64,000 nt of DNA from Pseudomonas chlororaphis subsp. aurantiaca (GCF_013466605.1 NZ_CP059162.1:992001-1056000), one strand, 5' to 3'; shown: positions 24,482 to 34,899, numbered from the stretch's first letter. Notes: generated by a model from the sequence alone, not told the origin. Numbers and translations: made by a program.

Positions 24482-24862
24482 TCATTCCGGCTTCTGGTAA
24501 GCGTCGATCACTTCCTGGGCGGCGCGGAACGCGTCGATCGCCGCCGGTACGCCGGCATACACCGCGCAATGCAGCAGCGCCTCGCGAATCTCTTCCACCG
24601 TGCAGCCGTTATTCAGGGCGCCGCGGACATGACCCTTGAGTTCCTGCGGGCACTTGAGCGCGGTCAGGGCGGCGAGGGTGATCAGGCTGCGGGTTTTCAG
24701 CGGCAGGCCTTCGCGGTTCCAGACACTGCCCCAGGCATGCTCGTTGACGAAGTCCTGCAGCGGCTGGCTGAACTCGGTGGCGTTGCCCAGGGCGCGATCG
24801 ACGAAGGCATCGCCCATCACCTGGCGGCGCATTTCCACGCCCTGCTTTTTATTCTCGGTCAT
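24482..24862 (-). CDS. Carboxymuconolactone decarboxylase family protein (PcaC-like)
   Basis: 126-residue protein close to PcaC in size and sequence layout: GDAFVDRAL near the N-terminus, NEHAWGSVWNREGLP, SLITLAALTALKCPQELKGH, then RGALNNGCTVEEIREALLH and AVYAGVPAAIDAF. PcaC decarboxylates 4-carboxymuconolactone in the protocatechuate pathway. No other pca gene is near, and the AhpD-type CxxC pair is absent, so it is likely a stand-alone paralogue with a related small-molecule role. It overlaps the end of the antiporter gene by 4 bases, so the two are translationally coupled. Confidence 0.8.
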   Translation of the reverse strand: MTENKKQGVEMRRQVMGDAFVDRALGNATEFSQPLQDFVNEHAWGSVWNREGLPLKTRSLITLAALTALKCPQELKGHVRGALNNGCTVEEIREALLHCAVYAGVPAAIDAFRAAQEVIDAYQKPE

Positions 24863-25914
24863 TGCGCTTCCCCTTTTTTATGTTGGCGGCGCCAGGCACG
24901 CAGCGAACTGAACAGCAGGAACGCCACCAGCACTGGCAGGACAAAAAACAGCATCAAGTCTTCCAGCTTGCCGGCCAGCGGCATGCCGGTGGTGAAGGAC
25001 ACCACGTGCAGCCCATAGGCCAGGTACAGCCCGAGAAACAGCAGGCCTTCGGCGCGGGTGACCCGATAACCCGAATAGAACACCGGCAGGCACAGCACGG
25101 CGACGCCGAGCATCACCGGCAAGTCGAAGTCCACGGCGTTGGGCGATACCGACAGGGGCGTCGGTGCCACCAGGGCGGTGAAGCCCAGGACCCCCAGCAG
25201 GTTGAACAGGTTGCTGCCGATGACGTTGCCCACGGCAATGTCGCGCTGGCCACGCAGTGCGGCAATCAGCGAGGTGGCCAGGGCCGGCAGGGACGTGCCG
25301 ACGGCGACTATGGTCAGGCCGATGATGCGCTCGGACAGCCCCAGGTCGGTGGCGACTTCCACCGCCGCTTCGACCAGCAGATGGCCGGCGAACACCAGCA
25401 GGAGCAGGCCGCCGATCATCCACAGCAGGCTGCTCAGCCAGTGCGCGCGGGGCACGTCGGAGCCTTGCTGGGAAGGCGGGCGCGCCGAATGCCGCGACTG
25501 GCGCAGCAGCAACCCCAGGTAGAGGATCAGGGTGCCCAGCAGGATCAGGCCGTCGAGGGGGGTCAGTTCTTCGTTGTAGGCCAGGGTGAACACCAGCAGG
25601 CTGGCGAGGATCATCAACGGGATATCCAGCCGCACCAGCTGGCGCGATACCCGCAGCGGAATGATCAGGGCGGACAGGCCGAGGGTCACCAGGATGTTGA
25701 AGATGCCGCTGCCGATCACGCTGCCGACGGCGATGTCGGTATTTTCGGCCAGGGTGGCTTGCAGGCTGACGGCCATCTGCGGCGCGCTGCTGCCGAAGGC
25801 GACAATGCTCAGGCCGATGATCAGCGCTCGTACACGCAGGCGGGCGGCGAGGCGGACCGCGCCGCGTACCAGCAATTCGGCGCCGGCGACCAGCAGGACC
25901 AGGCCGCTGAACAA
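24859..25914 (-). CDS. Ca2+/Na+ antiporter, CaCA family (YrbG-like)
   Basis: About 351 residues, two inverted repeats of five helices. The alpha-repeat motifs are seen twice: GLSIVAFGSSAPQMAVSLQA with GSVIGSGIFNILVTLG, and GLTIVAVGTSLPALATSLI with GNVIGSNLFNLLGVLG. They supply the acidic-poor ion pocket of YrbG-type exchangers. The start is uncertain: no ATG is in frame; TTG at 25914 is the first standard start. The reading frame stays open upstream, with LTDLPLLSVLQL before it, as far as the end of the rlpA-like gene, so the true N-terminus may be about 15-20 residues longer and use a rare codon. Confidence 0.85.
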   Translation of the reverse strand: MFSGLVLLVAGAELLVRGAVRLAARLRVRALIIGLSIVAFGSSAPQMAVSLQATLAENTDIAVGSVIGSGIFNILVTLGLSALIIPLRVSRQLVRLDIPLMILASLLVFTLAYNEELTPLDGLILLGTLILYLGLLLRQSRHSARPPSQQGSDVPRAHWLSSLLWMIGGLLLLVFAGHLLVEAAVEVATDLGLSERIIGLTIVAVGTSLPALATSLIAALRGQRDIAVGNVIGSNLFNLLGVLGFTALVAPTPLSVSPNAVDFDLPVMLGVAVLCLPVFYSGYRVTRAEGLLFLGLYLAYGLHVVSFTTGMPLAGKLEDLMLFFVLPVLVAFLLFSSLRAWRRQHKKGEAQ

Positions 25915-25973
25915 TTGAAGGACGCTGAGCAGCGGTAAATCGGTTAATCCGAAAATGATCAGGGCTCCGTGGG

Positions 25974-26345
25974 TCAGTCGCTGATGGCTTGCACGCGCAC
26001 CTTGGCGGTGCCGCTTCTGATCATACCCAACTGTTGCGCGGCGGCACGCGACAAATCGATCAGGCGGCCACGGGTATGCGGGCCACGGTCGTTGATCCGG
26101 ACCACGACGCTCTTGTCGTTATTGAGGTTGGTGACTTTGACGCGGGTGCCGAATGGCAGCTCGCGGTGCGCGGCGGTCATGCCGTGCTGGTTGAAGGGTT
26201 CGCCGCTGGCGGTGCGTTTGCCGTGATGCTTGGCTCCGTAATAGGAGGCGACGCCGGTCTTGTCGTAACCCCGCGGGTCGATGACATGGCTGGCGCAGCC
26301 GGCCAGGAGAAAGAGCAGGGAACAGGCAGCCAGTAGCGACTTCAT
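25974..26345 (-). CDS. Short RlpA-like double-psi beta-barrel lipoprotein
   Basis: 123-residue lipoprotein from ATG 26345, with lipobox LLAGC (Cys17). After [15 protein letters not shown] comes a complete RlpA-type DPBB domain: [32 protein letters not shown] and [20 protein letters not shown], which hold the catalytic-type His and Asp of RlpA transglycosylases. Classical RlpA adds a C-terminal SPOR domain of about 75 residues that targets septal peptidoglycan; it is absent here, so this is a compact paralogue. It is encoded between gatB and the antiporter gene. Confidence 0.85.
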   Translation of the reverse strand: MKSLLAACSLLFLLAGCASHVIDPRGYDKTGVASYYGAKHHGKRTASGEPFNQHGMTAAHRELPFGTRVKVTNLNNDKSVVVRINDRGPHTRGRLIDLSRAAAQQLGMIRSGTAKVRVQAISD

Positions 26346-26365
26346 AAAAGGGAGCCCTAAATACC

Positions 26366-26440
26366 AATACAGGAGCGGACTTGCTCGCGATAGCGTTGTG
26401 TCTGAGACAACGTATCGCCAGCAAGTTCGCTCCTGCACAG
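26366..26440. repeat. REP-type palindromic repeat downstream of gatB
   Basis: Long imperfect inverted repeat: CAGGAGCGGACTTGCTCGCG (26370-26389) on to GCGTTGT (about 26393-26399), pairing with ACAACG (26407-26412) through CAAGTTCGCTCCTG (26422-26435). Same loop core (GTGTCTGAGAC) as the element at 24391. It fills the gap between gatB and the RlpA-like gene. Confidence 0.75.
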
Positions 26441-26478
26441 GGCGGCGCACTATCGAATGCCCGCCATCCACGCCGCTA

Positions 26479-27924
26479 TCAGCCTTCGAGCTTGCTTTTC
26501 AGCAGTTCGTTGACCTGTTGCGGGTTGGCCTTGCCTTTGGAGGCCTTCATCGCCTGGCCGACGAAGAAGCCGAACATCTTGCCGCGCTTGGCTTCATCGG
26601 CGGCGCGATACTGCTCGACCTGCTCGGCGTTGGCCGCCAGCATTTCGTCCAATACGGCGGAGATGGCGCCGGTGTCGGTGACCTGCTTGAGGCCGCGCTT
26701 GTCGATGATCTCGTCGGCCTGACCTTCGCCATTGGCCATGGCTTCGAACACGGTCTTGGCGATCTTGCCGGAGATGGTGTTATCCTTGATGCGCAGCAGC
26801 ATGCCGCCCAACTGTTCGGCCGAGACTGGCGCCTCGTCGATTTCCAGGCCCTGCTTGTTCAACAGGCTGCCCAGCTCGACCATGACCCAGTTGGCCGCCA
26901 GCTTGGCGTCACCGGCGATCTTCACTACTTTCTCGAAGTAGTCCGCTTGCTCGCGGCTCGAGGCCAGTACGCTGGCGTCGTAGACCGACAGGCCGAACTG
27001 CTCCTGGAAACGCTCGCGTTTCTGCGGTGGCAGTTCCGGCAGGGTGGCGCGTACCTGGTCGAGGAACGAGTCCTCGATGACCACCGGCAGCAGGTCCGGG
27101 TCGGGGAAGTAACGGTAGTCGTTGGCTTCTTCCTTGCTGCGCATCGGACGGGTTTCGTCCTTGTTCGGGTCGTACAGGCGGGTCTGCTGGATGACCTTGC
27201 CGCCGTCCTCGATCAGCTCGATCTGGCGCTGGACTTCCGAGTTGATGGCTTTCTCGATGAAGCGGAACGAGTTGACGTTCTTGATCTCGCAACGAGTGCC
27301 GAACTCGGCCTGGCCTTTCGGGCGTACCGACACGTTGCAGTCGCAACGCAGGGAGCCTTCGGCCATGTTGCCGTCGCAGATCCCCAGGTAACGCACCAGG
27401 GCGTGGATCGACTTGACGTAGGCCACGGCTTCCTTGGCGCTGCGCATGTCCGGCTCGGAAACGATTTCCAGCAGCGGGGTGCCGGCGCGGTTCAGGTCGA
27501 TGCCGCTGGCGCCGTTGAACTCTTCGTGCAGGCTCTTGCCGGCGTCTTCTTCCAGGTGCGCGCGGGTGATGCCGACGCGTTTGACCGTGCCGTCTTCCAG
27601 CGGGATGTCCAGGTGGCCCTTGCCGACGATCGGCAGTTCCATCTGGCTGATCTGGTAGCCCTTGGGCAGGTCCGGGTAGAAGTAGTTCTTGCGGGCGAAC
27701 ACGTTGTGCTGGCCGATCTCGGCGTCGATGGCCAGGCCGAACATGACCGCCATGCGCACCGCTTCCTGGTTCAGCACCGGCAGTACGCCGGGCATGCCCA
27801 GGTCCACCAGGCTGGCCTGGGTATTGGGCTCGGCGCCGAAGGCGGTGGAGCTACCGGAGAAAATCTTCGATTTGGTGGTGAGCTGGGTGTGAATCTCCAG
27901 CCCGATCACGACTTCCCATTGCAT
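26479..27924 (-). CDS. gatB: Asp/Glu-tRNA amidotransferase subunit B (GatB)
   Basis: 481-residue kinase/tRNA-binding subunit of GatCAB. It binds the misacylated Glu-tRNA(Gln) or Asp-tRNA(Asn), activates it with ATP and receives ammonia from GatA. The sequence begins [15 protein letters not shown] with the conserved HTQL. It has the cradle-domain signature [12 protein letters not shown], the RCDCNVS metal-binding region and [19 protein letters not shown]. The C-terminal helical/YqeY-like tail (from about 300) ends in [15 protein letters not shown]. It is 10 bases downstream of gatA. Confidence 0.97.
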   Translation of the reverse strand: MQWEVVIGLEIHTQLTTKSKIFSGSSTAFGAEPNTQASLVDLGMPGVLPVLNQEAVRMAVMFGLAIDAEIGQHNVFARKNYFYPDLPKGYQISQMELPIVGKGHLDIPLEDGTVKRVGITRAHLEEDAGKSLHEEFNGASGIDLNRAGTPLLEIVSEPDMRSAKEAVAYVKSIHALVRYLGICDGNMAEGSLRCDCNVSVRPKGQAEFGTRCEIKNVNSFRFIEKAINSEVQRQIELIEDGGKVIQQTRLYDPNKDETRPMRSKEEANDYRYFPDPDLLPVVIEDSFLDQVRATLPELPPQKRERFQEQFGLSVYDASVLASSREQADYFEKVVKIAGDAKLAANWVMVELGSLLNKQGLEIDEAPVSAEQLGGMLLRIKDNTISGKIAKTVFEAMANGEGQADEIIDKRGLKQVTDTGAISAVLDEMLAANAEQVEQYRAADEAKRGKMFGFFVGQAMKASKGKANPQQVNELLKSKLEG

Positions 27925-27934
27925 GTGTTTCTCC

Positions 27935-29386
27935 TCAGAAGCCGGTTGGTGTGCGGGTGTGCCAGTCAGTGTTCAACTGATACTGGTGGGCAACGTTCAA
28001 CAGACGGCCTTCCTGGAAATACGGGGCGAGCAACTGCACGCCGACCGGCAAGCCGTCGACGAAGCCGGCGGGCATGGACAAGCCCGGCAGGCCCGCGAGG
28101 TTGGCGGTGATGGTGTAAACGTCTTCCAGATACGCAGCGACCGGGTCGCTGCTCTTGTCGCCGATTTTCCAGGCCAGGTTCGGCGTGGTCGGGCCAAGGA
28201 TGATGTCGACTTCATTAAAGGCAGCCATGAAGTCGTTCTTGATCAGGCGACGGATCTTCTGTGCCTTCAGGTAGTAGGCGTCGTAGTAGCCGGCCGACAG
28301 GGCGTAGGCACCGACCATGATCCGGCGTTGCACTTCGCGGCCGAAACCTTCGCCACGGGAACGCTTGTACAGGTCGGTGAGGTTCTTCGGATCTTCGCAG
28401 CGATAGCCGAACCGCACGCCGTCGAAGCGCGACAGGTTGGAGGAGGCCTCCGCCGGAGCGATCACGTAGTACGCCGGGATCGCGTGCTGCATGTTCGGCA
28501 GGCTGATTTCCTTGATCACGGCGCCGAGCTTTTCCAGCTCCTTGACGCTGTTGTGGATCAGCTCGGCGATGCGCGGGTCGAGACCGGCGCTGAAGTATTC
28601 CTTGGGTACGCCGATGCGCAGGCCCTGCAGCGAGTCGTTGAGGCTGGCGCTGTAGTCCGGTACCGGTTCGTCGATGCTGGTGGAGTCCTGCGGGTCGAAG
28701 CCGGCCATGCCTTGCAGCAGGATCGCGCAGTCCTCGGCGGTGCGCGTCAGCGGGCCGCCCTGGTCGAGGCTGGAGGCGTAGGCGATCATGCCCCAGCGCG
28801 AAACGCGACCGTAGGTCGGCTTCAGGCCGGTGAGGTTGGTCAGCGCCGCCGGCTGGCGGATCGAGCCGCCGGTGTCGGTGCCGGTGGCGGCAGGCAGCAG
28901 GCGCGCGGCCACTGCGGCGGCCGAACCGCCGGACGAGCCGCCTGGAACGCGTTCCAGGTTCCATGGGTTTTTCGCCGCGCCGTAATAGCTGGTCTCGTTG
29001 CCCGAGCCCATGGCGAATTCGTCCATGTTGGTCTTGCCCAGAGTCACGGTCCCGGCGGCGGCCAGCTTGGCGACCACGGTGGCGTCGTAGGGCGCCTTGA
29101 AGTTGTCGAGCATCTTCGAGCCGCAGCTGGTGCGGATGCCCTGGGTGCAGAACAGGTCCTTGTGGGCGATCGGCGCGCCGAGCAGGGCGCCGCTCTCACC
29201 GTTCGCGCGACGGGCGTCAGCGGCCTTGGCCTGCTGCAGCGCGAGATCTTCGGTGAGGCTGATGAAGCTGTTGAGCTGCGGGTCGAGCTGGGTGATACGC
29301 GCCAGCAGGGTCTTGGTCAGCTCTTCGGAGGAAAACTTCTTGTCGGCGAGTCCGCGGGCGATCTCGGCCAGGGTCATGTGATGCAT
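27935..29386 (-). CDS. gatA: Asp/Glu-tRNA amidotransferase subunit A (GatA)
   Basis: 483-residue amidase-signature enzyme that hydrolyses glutamine and feeds ammonia to GatB. The Ser-cisSer-Lys catalytic machinery lies in [36 protein letters not shown] and [15 protein letters not shown]. Full length, with the C-terminal [19 protein letters not shown] typical of GatA. It sits between gatC (16 bases upstream) and gatB on one transcript. Confidence 0.97.
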   Translation of the reverse strand: MHHMTLAEIARGLADKKFSSEELTKTLLARITQLDPQLNSFISLTEDLALQQAKAADARRANGESGALLGAPIAHKDLFCTQGIRTSCGSKMLDNFKAPYDATVVAKLAAAGTVTLGKTNMDEFAMGSGNETSYYGAAKNPWNLERVPGGSSGGSAAAVAARLLPAATGTDTGGSIRQPAALTNLTGLKPTYGRVSRWGMIAYASSLDQGGPLTRTAEDCAILLQGMAGFDPQDSTSIDEPVPDYSASLNDSLQGLRIGVPKEYFSAGLDPRIAELIHNSVKELEKLGAVIKEISLPNMQHAIPAYYVIAPAEASSNLSRFDGVRFGYRCEDPKNLTDLYKRSRGEGFGREVQRRIMVGAYALSAGYYDAYYLKAQKIRRLIKNDFMAAFNEVDIILGPTTPNLAWKIGDKSSDPVAAYLEDVYTITANLAGLPGLSMPAGFVDGLPVGVQLLAPYFQEGRLLNVAHQYQLNTDWHTRTPTGF

Positions 29387-29402
29387 TGCAGGCTCTTTCC
29401 CT

Positions 29403-29690
29403 TTAGTCGATGACTTTCGGAACCAGGTACAGGCCGTTTTCGACCGCTGGTGCGATGGACTGATAGGCCTCGCGATGATTGGACTCGGTCACAACGTCTG
29501 CGCGCAGGCGCTGGCTGGCTTCCAGCGGGTGGGCCAGGGGCTCGATACCGTCGGTATCGACTGCCTGCATTGCATCCACCAGCCCGAGAATGCTGTTCAG
29601 GTCGGAGGTGATGTGTGGAAGATCGGCTTCATTGAGGCCAAGGCTGGCCAGATGAGCGATTTTTTCCACGTCGGAGCGTTCAAGCGCCAT
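29403..29690 (-). CDS. gatC: Asp/Glu-tRNA amidotransferase subunit C (GatC)
   Basis: 95-residue belt subunit that wraps GatA and GatB and stabilises the complex. It has the family layout: N-terminal helix [41 protein letters not shown], ending with [12 protein letters not shown]. It is first gene of gatCAB, divergent from mreB with about 210 bases between the start codons. Confidence 0.95.
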   Translation of the reverse strand: MALERSDVEKIAHLASLGLNEADLPHITSDLNSILGLVDAMQAVDTDGIEPLAHPLEASQRLRADVVTESNHREAYQSIAPAVENGLYLVPKVID

Positions 29691-29827
29691 GGGATTCTCC
29701 AGTGGAAAACAGAACGGATCTCGTCCGTGTGTTAGATTGTCGGAACACTACCGCATTTCTACGGTCATAAGGCCGCGATTGTGGGGGTTGGTGCACAGAA
29801 AAGCGGTCAATTTAACATATTGGCGCC

Positions 29828-29856
29828 TTGCCCAAAATCCCTGTCGTTGTTAGAGT
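29828..29856 (+). promoter_or_regulatory. mreB: Possible sigma-70 promoter of mreB
   Basis: TTGCCC (29828-29833) and TAGAGT (29851-29856) are separated by 17 bases, 45 bases upstream of the mreB ATG. Spacing is ideal, both hexamers are imperfect. Confidence 0.35.
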
Positions 29857-29888
29857 TTGCCGCACTTTTTTACCCACGCGTTGCCTAG

Positions 29889-30938
<1,050 letters not shown>

Positions 30939-30969
30939 TCGCGCCGGGTGCATCCATGTGTTCCGCTCG

Positions 30970-30995
30970 CAGGCAGCACTTTGCAGTGCTGCCTG
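30970..30995 (+). terminator. Stem-loop between mreB and mreC
   Basis: Perfect 10-bp stem CAGGCAGCAC (30970-30979) / GTGCTGCCTG (30986-30995), 6-base loop, then TTGGCGTTTATCTTC. The T-content behind it is moderate. It probably attenuates transcription so that mreCD are made at lower level than mreB. Confidence 0.6.
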
Positions 30996-31079
30996 TTGGC
31001 GTTTATCTTCTGTCATTCTGCTCCAGGCCGGTTTGAAGCCGTATGAATAAAGAGAACATTTGCCTGGGAGGAGCGGCTT

Positions 31080-32189
31080 ATTAAACCGCTTTTCGCCAAA
31101 GGCCCCTCACTGGGCGTGCGCCTGTTGGTGCTGGTCGTGCTATCGGTCGCGCTGATGGTGGTCGATGCCCGCTTCACACTGCTCAAGCCAGTGCGTAGCC
31201 AAATGTCGCTGGTGCTGATGCAGTCCTACTGGATCACCGACCTGCCGCAACGGCTATGGCAGGGTGTGGCCAGTCAGTTTGGCAGCCGCACCGAACTGGT
31301 CGCCGAAAACGAAAAACTCAAGACCGAAAACCTGTTGCTCCAGGGGCGCATGCAAAAGCTCGCGGCCCTGACCGAGCAGAACGTTCGCCTGCGCGAGTTG
31401 CTCAACTCTTCCGCGCTGGTCAACGAGAAGGTCGAAGTGGCCGAGCTGATCGGCATGGACCCCAACCCCTTCACCCATCGCATCATCATCAACAAGGGTG
31501 AGCGCGACGGCGTGGTGCTCGGGCAACCGGTGCTCGATGCCCGTGGCCTGATGGGGCAGGTGGTCGAGCTGATGCCTTACACCTCCCGCGTGCTGCTGCT
31601 CACCGACACCACCCACAGCATTCCTGTCCAGGTGAACCGCAACGGTCTGCGGGCGATTGCCAGCGGTACCGGCAACCCGGAGCGTCTGGAACTGCGTCAC
31701 GTGGCCGACACCGCGGACATCAAGGAAGGCGACCTGCTGGTCAGCTCCGGCCTGGGTCAGCGTTTCCCGGCGGGTTACCCGGTGGCGACGGTCAAGGAAG
31801 TGATCCATGACTCCGGCCAGCCATTTGCCATAGTGCGCGCCGTGCCGACGGCCGCCTTGAACCGCAGCCGTTACCTGCTGCTGGTGTTCAGCGATAACCG
31901 CACCGCCGAGGAGCGTGCCAACGACGCCGCCCAGGCTCAGGAAGCGCAGGATCAGCAAGGTGGCGCCGTCGCTCCGGTGGTTCCGGCGACCGTGCCCAAG
32001 CCTGTCGTGCCCGCGACGCCTGCGACCGCGACTGCTCCAGCTGCTCCGGCCGCAGCCCCCGCGACACCATCTGCCACGACCCCGGTCAAGCCCGTGGCCC
32101 ATCCGGCTCCAGTCAAGCCAGCCGTCACCAGGCCCGCCGCGCCCAAGCCGCCTGCAGCGGCCCCGGCCTCCACGGGAGGAAGAGAATAA
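31080..32189 (+). CDS. mreC: Rod-shape protein MreC, probable ATT start codon
   Basis: Elongasome scaffold anchored by one N-terminal helix (RLLVLVVLSVALMVVDARF), with a coiled coil (about residues 65-105, ELVAENEKLKTENLLLQGRM) and two periplasmic beta-barrels (HRIIINKGERDGVVLGQPV). The C-terminus adds a roughly 65-residue Ala/Pro-rich tail. Start: the in-frame GTG at 31116 has no ribosome site and would cut off IKPLFAKGPSLG, a plausible positively charged cytoplasmic start. GGGAGGAG at about 31066-31073 lies at proper distance from ATT 31080, which I favour. The 3' end overlaps mreD by one base. Confidence 0.9.
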   Translation: MKPLFAKGPSLGVRLLVLVVLSVALMVVDARFTLLKPVRSQMSLVLMQSYWITDLPQRLWQGVASQFGSRTELVAENEKLKTENLLLQGRMQKLAALTEQNVRLRELLNSSALVNEKVEVAELIGMDPNPFTHRIIINKGERDGVVLGQPVLDARGLMGQVVELMPYTSRVLLLTDTTHSIPVQVNRNGLRAIASGTGNPERLELRHVADTADIKEGDLLVSSGLGQRFPAGYPVATVKEVIHDSGQPFAIVRAVPTAALNRSRYLLLVFSDNRTAEERANDAAQAQEAQDQQGGAVAPVVPATVPKPVVPATPATATAPAAPAAAPATPSATTPVKPVAHPAPVKPAVTRPAAPKPPAAAPASTGGRE

Positions 32190-32665
32190 TGTCCCGAAAC
32201 GGCTGGATGGTCTGGCTGACCTTCGCCATCGGCATGCTGCTCAGCGTGTCCCCCTTGCCGCAATTCATGGAAATCCTGCGCCCGCTCTGGCTGGCCTTGC
32301 TGCTGGCGTTCTGGGCCCTGGCCCTGCCGCATAAGGTCGGTATGGTCACGGCCTGGTGCCTGGGGCTGGCCGAGGATGTGCTGTACGGCACATTGCTGGG
32401 GCAGAACGCGCTGATCCTGACCCTGATCACCTTCCTGGTGCTGTCATTGCAACAACGCTTGCGCATGTTCCCGATGTGGCAGCAAAGCCTGGTGATCCTG
32501 GTGATCTTCGGCCTGGCACAACTGGTCCAGCTGTGGCTCAGCACCTTGACCGGCAACCGTCAACCGACCCTCGCGCTGGTTCTGCCGGCATTGGTCAGTG
32601 CCTTGCTCTGGCCTTGGGTCAGCTTCGGTTTGCGCGGGTTGCGCCGACGTTTCAAAATCAATTGA
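32189..32665 (+). CDS. mreD: Rod-shape protein MreD
   Basis: 158-residue integral inner-membrane protein of the elongasome with about five hydrophobic segments ([50 protein letters not shown] and others). [17 protein letters not shown] is the conserved MreD stretch. Its ATG shares an A with the mreC stop (TAATG), giving translational coupling. Confidence 0.95.
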   Translation: MSRNGWMVWLTFAIGMLLSVSPLPQFMEILRPLWLALLLAFWALALPHKVGMVTAWCLGLAEDVLYGTLLGQNALILTLITFLVLSLQQRLRMFPMWQQSLVILVIFGLAQLVQLWLSTLTGNRQPTLALVLPALVSALLWPWVSFGLRGLRRRFKIN

Positions 32666-32708
32666 TTCGGTCAGGCATTTGCCCGTACCTCGACAGGGAG
32701 ATGTCTTG

Positions 32709-33308
32709 ATGAAATCGCTTTACCTCGCCTCAGGCTCGCCGCGTCGACGCGAACTGCTCACGCAGATCGGCGTGCCTTTTACCGCCATCAGCGCGGATAT
32801 CGACGAAACCCCTCTCCCCGATGAAAGCCCTGTGGCCTATGTCGAGCGCCTGGCGCGCGACAAGGCGGCGGCCGGGTATGCACTGCTCGCCAATGGCCAG
32901 GTTGCGGCCTGTGTCCTGGGCGCCGACACCGCGGTGGTCCTGGATGGACGGATCCTGGGCAAGCCGATGGACCAGGCCGATGCGCAGTCGATGCTCATGG
33001 CGCTGTCGGATCGCGAACATGAAGTGCTGACCGCCATTGCCGTGCTTGATGGCCAGCGCTGCGAGTCGCGGGTGGTGCGCAGCCTGGTGCGCTTCCGGGC
33101 GATCGGCGATGACGAGGCCGCCCGCTACTGGGCCAGCGGCGAGCCCCGCGACAAGGCTGGCGGTTATGGCATCCAGGGGCTTGCGGCGGTATTCGTGGCA
33201 GGGCTCAATGGCAGTTATTCCGCTGTCGTCGGCTTGCCGGTATGCGAAACCGCAGAACTACTGGGCCATTTCGGCATACCCTGTTGGCAAAACCTTGCAG
33301 TGCGCTAA
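32709..33308 (+). CDS. maf: Maf-family nucleoside triphosphate pyrophosphatase (YhdE type)
   Basis: 199-residue house-cleaning pyrophosphatase that hydrolyses dTTP/UTP and modified nucleotides. It begins [18 protein letters not shown], the Maf signature with the Ser-x-Arg-Arg substrate loop; then [27 protein letters not shown], and [18 protein letters not shown] with the catalytic acidic residue. ATG 32709 is preceded by AGGGAGATG. It belongs to the conserved mre-maf-rng string. Confidence 0.94.
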   Translation: MKSLYLASGSPRRRELLTQIGVPFTAISADIDETPLPDESPVAYVERLARDKAAAGYALLANGQVAACVLGADTAVVLDGRILGKPMDQADAQSMLMALSDREHEVLTAIAVLDGQRCESRVVRSLVRFRAIGDDEAARYWASGEPRDKAGGYGIQGLAAVFVAGLNGSYSAVVGLPVCETAELLGHFGIPCWQNLAVR

Positions 33309-33366
33309 GCGCCGTACCTGACCGATGCGGCCATCCATAGTGAATATGCCTGAACGAGACCCTGCC

Positions 33367-34824
33367 ATGAGCGAAGAGATTCTGATCAACATCACGCCGA
33401 TGGAGTCGCGCGTGGCGGTGGTCGAAAACGGTGTGCTGCAAGAAGTCCATGTCGAGCGTACCCAGCGTCGCGGAATTGTCGGCAATATCTATAAAGGCAA
33501 GGTGGTTCGGGTTCTGCCCGGCATGCAGGCGGCGTTCGTCGATATCGGCCTGGATCGCGCGGCGTTCATTCATGCATCGGAAATCTCCCTGCGCGAAGGG
33601 CCGGCGGTGGAAAGCATCGGCGCCCTGGTCCATGAAGGGCAGAGCCTGGTGGTGCAGGTAACCAAGGATCCGATCGGCTCCAAGGGCGCGCGCCTGACTA
33701 CCCAGCTGTCGATCCCTTCGCGTTACCTGGTGTACATGCCGCGCACCGCCCATGTCGGCATCTCGCTGAAGATCGAGGATGAAGCCGAACGCGAGCGCCT
33801 GAAACAGGTGGTCAGCGATTGCGTGGCCCAGGAAGGCATCAAGGAAGCCGGTGGTTTTATCCTGCGTACCGCCGCCGAGGGCGCGGGCGCCGACGAAATC
33901 ATGATGGACATCCGTTACCTGCGCCGCCTGTGGGACCAGATCGGCGCGCAGATCAAGACCATCGGCGCGCCCAGCGTCATTTACGAAGACCTGGGCCTGG
34001 CCCTGCGTACGCTGCGCGACCTGGTCAGCCCGAAGATCGAGAAGATCCGCATCGACTCCCGGGAAACCTTCCAGAAAACCACACAGTTCGTCGCCGAACT
34101 GATGCCGGAGATCGCCGATCGCCTGGAACACTATCCGGGCGAGCGGCCGATCTTCGACCTGTATGGCGTCGAAGACGAAATCCAGAAAGCCCTGGAGCGC
34201 AAGGTGCCGCTCAAGTCCGGCGGTTACCTGGTGGTCGACCCGGCGGAAGCCATGAGCACCATCGACGTCAACACCGGGGCTTTCGTCGGTCACCGCAACC
34301 TCGAAGAAACCATCTTCAAGACCAATCTCGAAGCGGCGACTGCCATTGCCCGCCAGCTGCGCCTGCGCAACCTGGGCGGGATCATCATCATCGACTTCAT
34401 CGACATGGAAGATGAGGAACACCAGCGCCAGGTGCTGCGCACCCTGGAAAAACAGCTGGAGCGCGATCATGCCAAGACCAACATCATCGGCATCACCGAG
34501 CTGGGCCTGGTGCAGATGACCCGCAAGCGTACCCGCGAGAGCCTGGAGCAGGTGCTGTGCGAACCCTGCAGCAGCTGCCAGGGCCGCGGCAAGCTGAAAA
34601 CCCCGGAAACCATCTGCTACGAAATCTTCCGGGAAATCCTGCGGGAGGCGCGGGCCTATCAGGCCGAAGGTTATCGGGTCCTGGCGAACCAGAAAGTGGT
34701 CGACCGGCTGCTCGACGAAGAGTCGGGCAACGTCGCGGAACTGGAGGCCTTTATCGGCCGGACCATCCGTTTTCAGGTCGAAACCATGTATTCCCAGGAA
34801 CAATACGACGTGGTGCTGCTCTGA
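33367..34824 (+). CDS. rng: Ribonuclease G
   Basis: 485-residue endoribonuclease that matures the 5' end of 16S rRNA and cuts certain mRNAs. The S1 domain is at residues about 35-125 (GNIYKGKVVRVLPGMQAAFVD). The catalytic RNase E/G domain follows, with Mg-binding Asp residues in TIDVNTGAFVG and IIIIDFIDMEDEEH, and the zinc-link CEPCSSCQGRG. No C-terminal scaffold extension, which separates RNase G from RNase E. ATG 33367 chosen because the MSEEILIN start is the family norm. Confidence 0.96.
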   Translation: MSEEILINITPMESRVAVVENGVLQEVHVERTQRRGIVGNIYKGKVVRVLPGMQAAFVDIGLDRAAFIHASEISLREGPAVESIGALVHEGQSLVVQVTKDPIGSKGARLTTQLSIPSRYLVYMPRTAHVGISLKIEDEAERERLKQVVSDCVAQEGIKEAGGFILRTAAEGAGADEIMMDIRYLRRLWDQIGAQIKTIGAPSVIYEDLGLALRTLRDLVSPKIEKIRIDSRETFQKTTQFVAELMPEIADRLEHYPGERPIFDLYGVEDEIQKALERKVPLKSGGYLVVDPAEAMSTIDVNTGAFVGHRNLEETIFKTNLEAATAIARQLRLRNLGGIIIIDFIDMEDEEHQRQVLRTLEKQLERDHAKTNIIGITELGLVQMTRKRTRESLEQVLCEPCSSCQGRGKLKTPETICYEIFREILREARAYQAEGYRVLANQKVVDRLLDEESGNVAELEAFIGRTIRFQVETMYSQEQYDVVLL

Positions 34825-34899
34825 GTCCGCGTACCTTACATTTACCGGATACAGCTGGCCTTGGTTCGGGCATCACTCTTGCCACGGGGGCCAACTGAC

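Noticed and set aside
24437..25018. 193-codon + strand frame across the decarboxylase-like gene
   Set aside because: Antisense to a well-recognised PcaC-like gene and to the antiporter end; begins within a REP element.
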